Shown: positions 6,201 through 6,579 of the stretch, piece by piece
How the letters are laid out: the number at the start of each line of letters is the position of its first letter
How positions within the stretch are numbered: the stretch's first letter is position 1
Source: an uncultured Gammaproteobacteria bacterium
GTDB taxonomy: Bacteria > Pseudomonadota > Gammaproteobacteria > Pseudomonadales > Pseudohongiellaceae
Reading direction: 5' to 3'
NCBI GenBank assembly: GCA_903926285.1
Contig: CAIYIP010000369.1
Coordinates: 1-6,579, forward strand
DNA length: 6,579 nt
Translations under genes and position numbers: made by a program
The notes under the pieces: model-generated
The model's input: only the letters and a program-made list of their open reading frames with translations
What the model was told of the DNA's origin: nothing
The model's database searches: none

Positions 6201-6575
6201 TTAACAGCCTCGCGGCATGAAGCGCGCATTTTTTACGAGCAGGATTACGGGCACGAGTCCCACGAGCAACAGCGTGAGCGCCGGTAGCGCGGCTCTTTCC
6301 CACTGGCCTTCATTTGTCATCTGAAACACGCGCACGGCGAGTGTGTCCCAGCCGAACGGACGTATGAGCAGCGTGGCTGGCATCTCTTTCATAACATCGA
6401 CAAACACAATGATGAGGGCAGTAAGCAGACCCGGCTTCAACATCGGTACATATACTTCACGCAGCACGCGTGAAGGCGAGGCACCGAGACTACGCGCCGC
6501 TTCGAACGCGGCCAGACACTGCGTCAATGATCGCCACTGATTCAGGCTTGACGCCTTGGCACGCGCCGGCCACCA
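6201..6575 (-). CDS. ABC transporter permease, iron(III)-type, 3' part
   Basis: C-terminal part of a binding-protein-dependent inner-membrane permease of the FbpB/SfuB iron(III) type, the channel component that works with a periplasmic binding protein and an ATPase. The EAA loop, which docks the ATPase, is clear: EAARSLGASPSRVLREVYVPMLKPG with EAA at 6503–6495. It is followed by the family-typical VFVDVMKEMPATLLIRPFGWDTLAVRVFQMTNEG, then ALPALTLLLVGLVPVILLV as the last membrane segment, and a stop at 6201–6203. Full-length relatives have roughly 500 residues or more, so most of the gene should lie beyond the right edge. However, this frame meets TGA at 6576–6578, and residues between the stop and EAA (WWPARAKASSLNQW…) do not resemble the usual helix there. 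The gene may be frameshifted or truncated. A TTG at 6527 is an unlikely true start. The substrate is inferred from resemblance only. Confidence 0.82.
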   Translation of the reverse strand, partial: WWPARAKASSLNQWRSLTQCLAAFEAARSLGASPSRVLREVYVPMLKPGLLTALIIVFVDVMKEMPATLLIRPFGWDTLAVRVFQMTNEGQWERAALPALTLLLVGLVPVILLVKNARFMPRGC

Positions 6576-6579
6576 TCAC

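Noticed and set aside
6186..6201. Terminator after the permease (AAAAG / CTTTT, 6-nt loop)
   Set aside because: A 5-bp AT-dominated stem without a GC core is not a credible intrinsic terminator.

Overview
The window reads as chromosomal DNA of a gammaproteobacterium with moderate GC. The main evidence is the minus-strand order rppH–ptsP–lgt–thyA, the same order as in Escherichia coli, together with gammaproteobacterial-type RppH, PtsP (PTS-Ntr enzyme I) and GcvH sequences. I cannot name the genus from the sequence alone.

Layout from the right edge, following minus-strand transcription. At 6575–6201 is the 3' part of an iron(III)-type ABC transporter permease; its frame meets a stop right at the window edge. 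A 183-bp spacer (6018–6200) holds a good candidate sigma70 promoter for gcvH. Directly upstream of it lies a 22-bp tandem repeat that looks like an array of regulator-binding sites. Then come gcvH (glycine cleavage H protein), rppH (RNA 5'-pyrophosphohydrolase, GTG start), ptsP (GAF domain plus enzyme I), lgt (prolipoprotein diacylglyceryl transferase) and thyA (thymidylate synthase). Spacers are about 60 bp at gcvH–rppH and rppH–ptsP, 217 bp at ptsP–lgt and 236 bp at lgt–thyA. The lgt–thyA spacer contains a perfect 32-bp inverted repeat around a 70-bp centre with its own hairpin, probably a MITE- or REP-like intergenic element.

The left ~680 bp is different in character. It carries one plus-strand ORF (159–566) of unknown function, convergent with thyA and set in AT-rich DNA. 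On both sides of this ORF are paired TGTGA-type motifs and an AAAACAAAAT word, suggesting a repeat-bracketed insertion. At the extreme left is a (GCC)6–A10 simple-sequence tract. No stretch longer than 300 bp lacks a gene.

Functionally, the minus-strand block is housekeeping. RppH (mRNA 5'-end processing), PtsP (nitrogen-related phosphorelay), Lgt (lipoprotein maturation) and ThyA (dTMP synthesis) form a conserved neighbourhood, not one pathway. GcvH and ThyA share a loose link through one-carbon/folate metabolism. I see no RNA gene, CRISPR array, transposase or clear new multi-gene system. The items most worth a second look are the 22-bp repeats upstream of gcvH, the inverted-repeat element between lgt and thyA, and the repeat-flanked unknown ORF.
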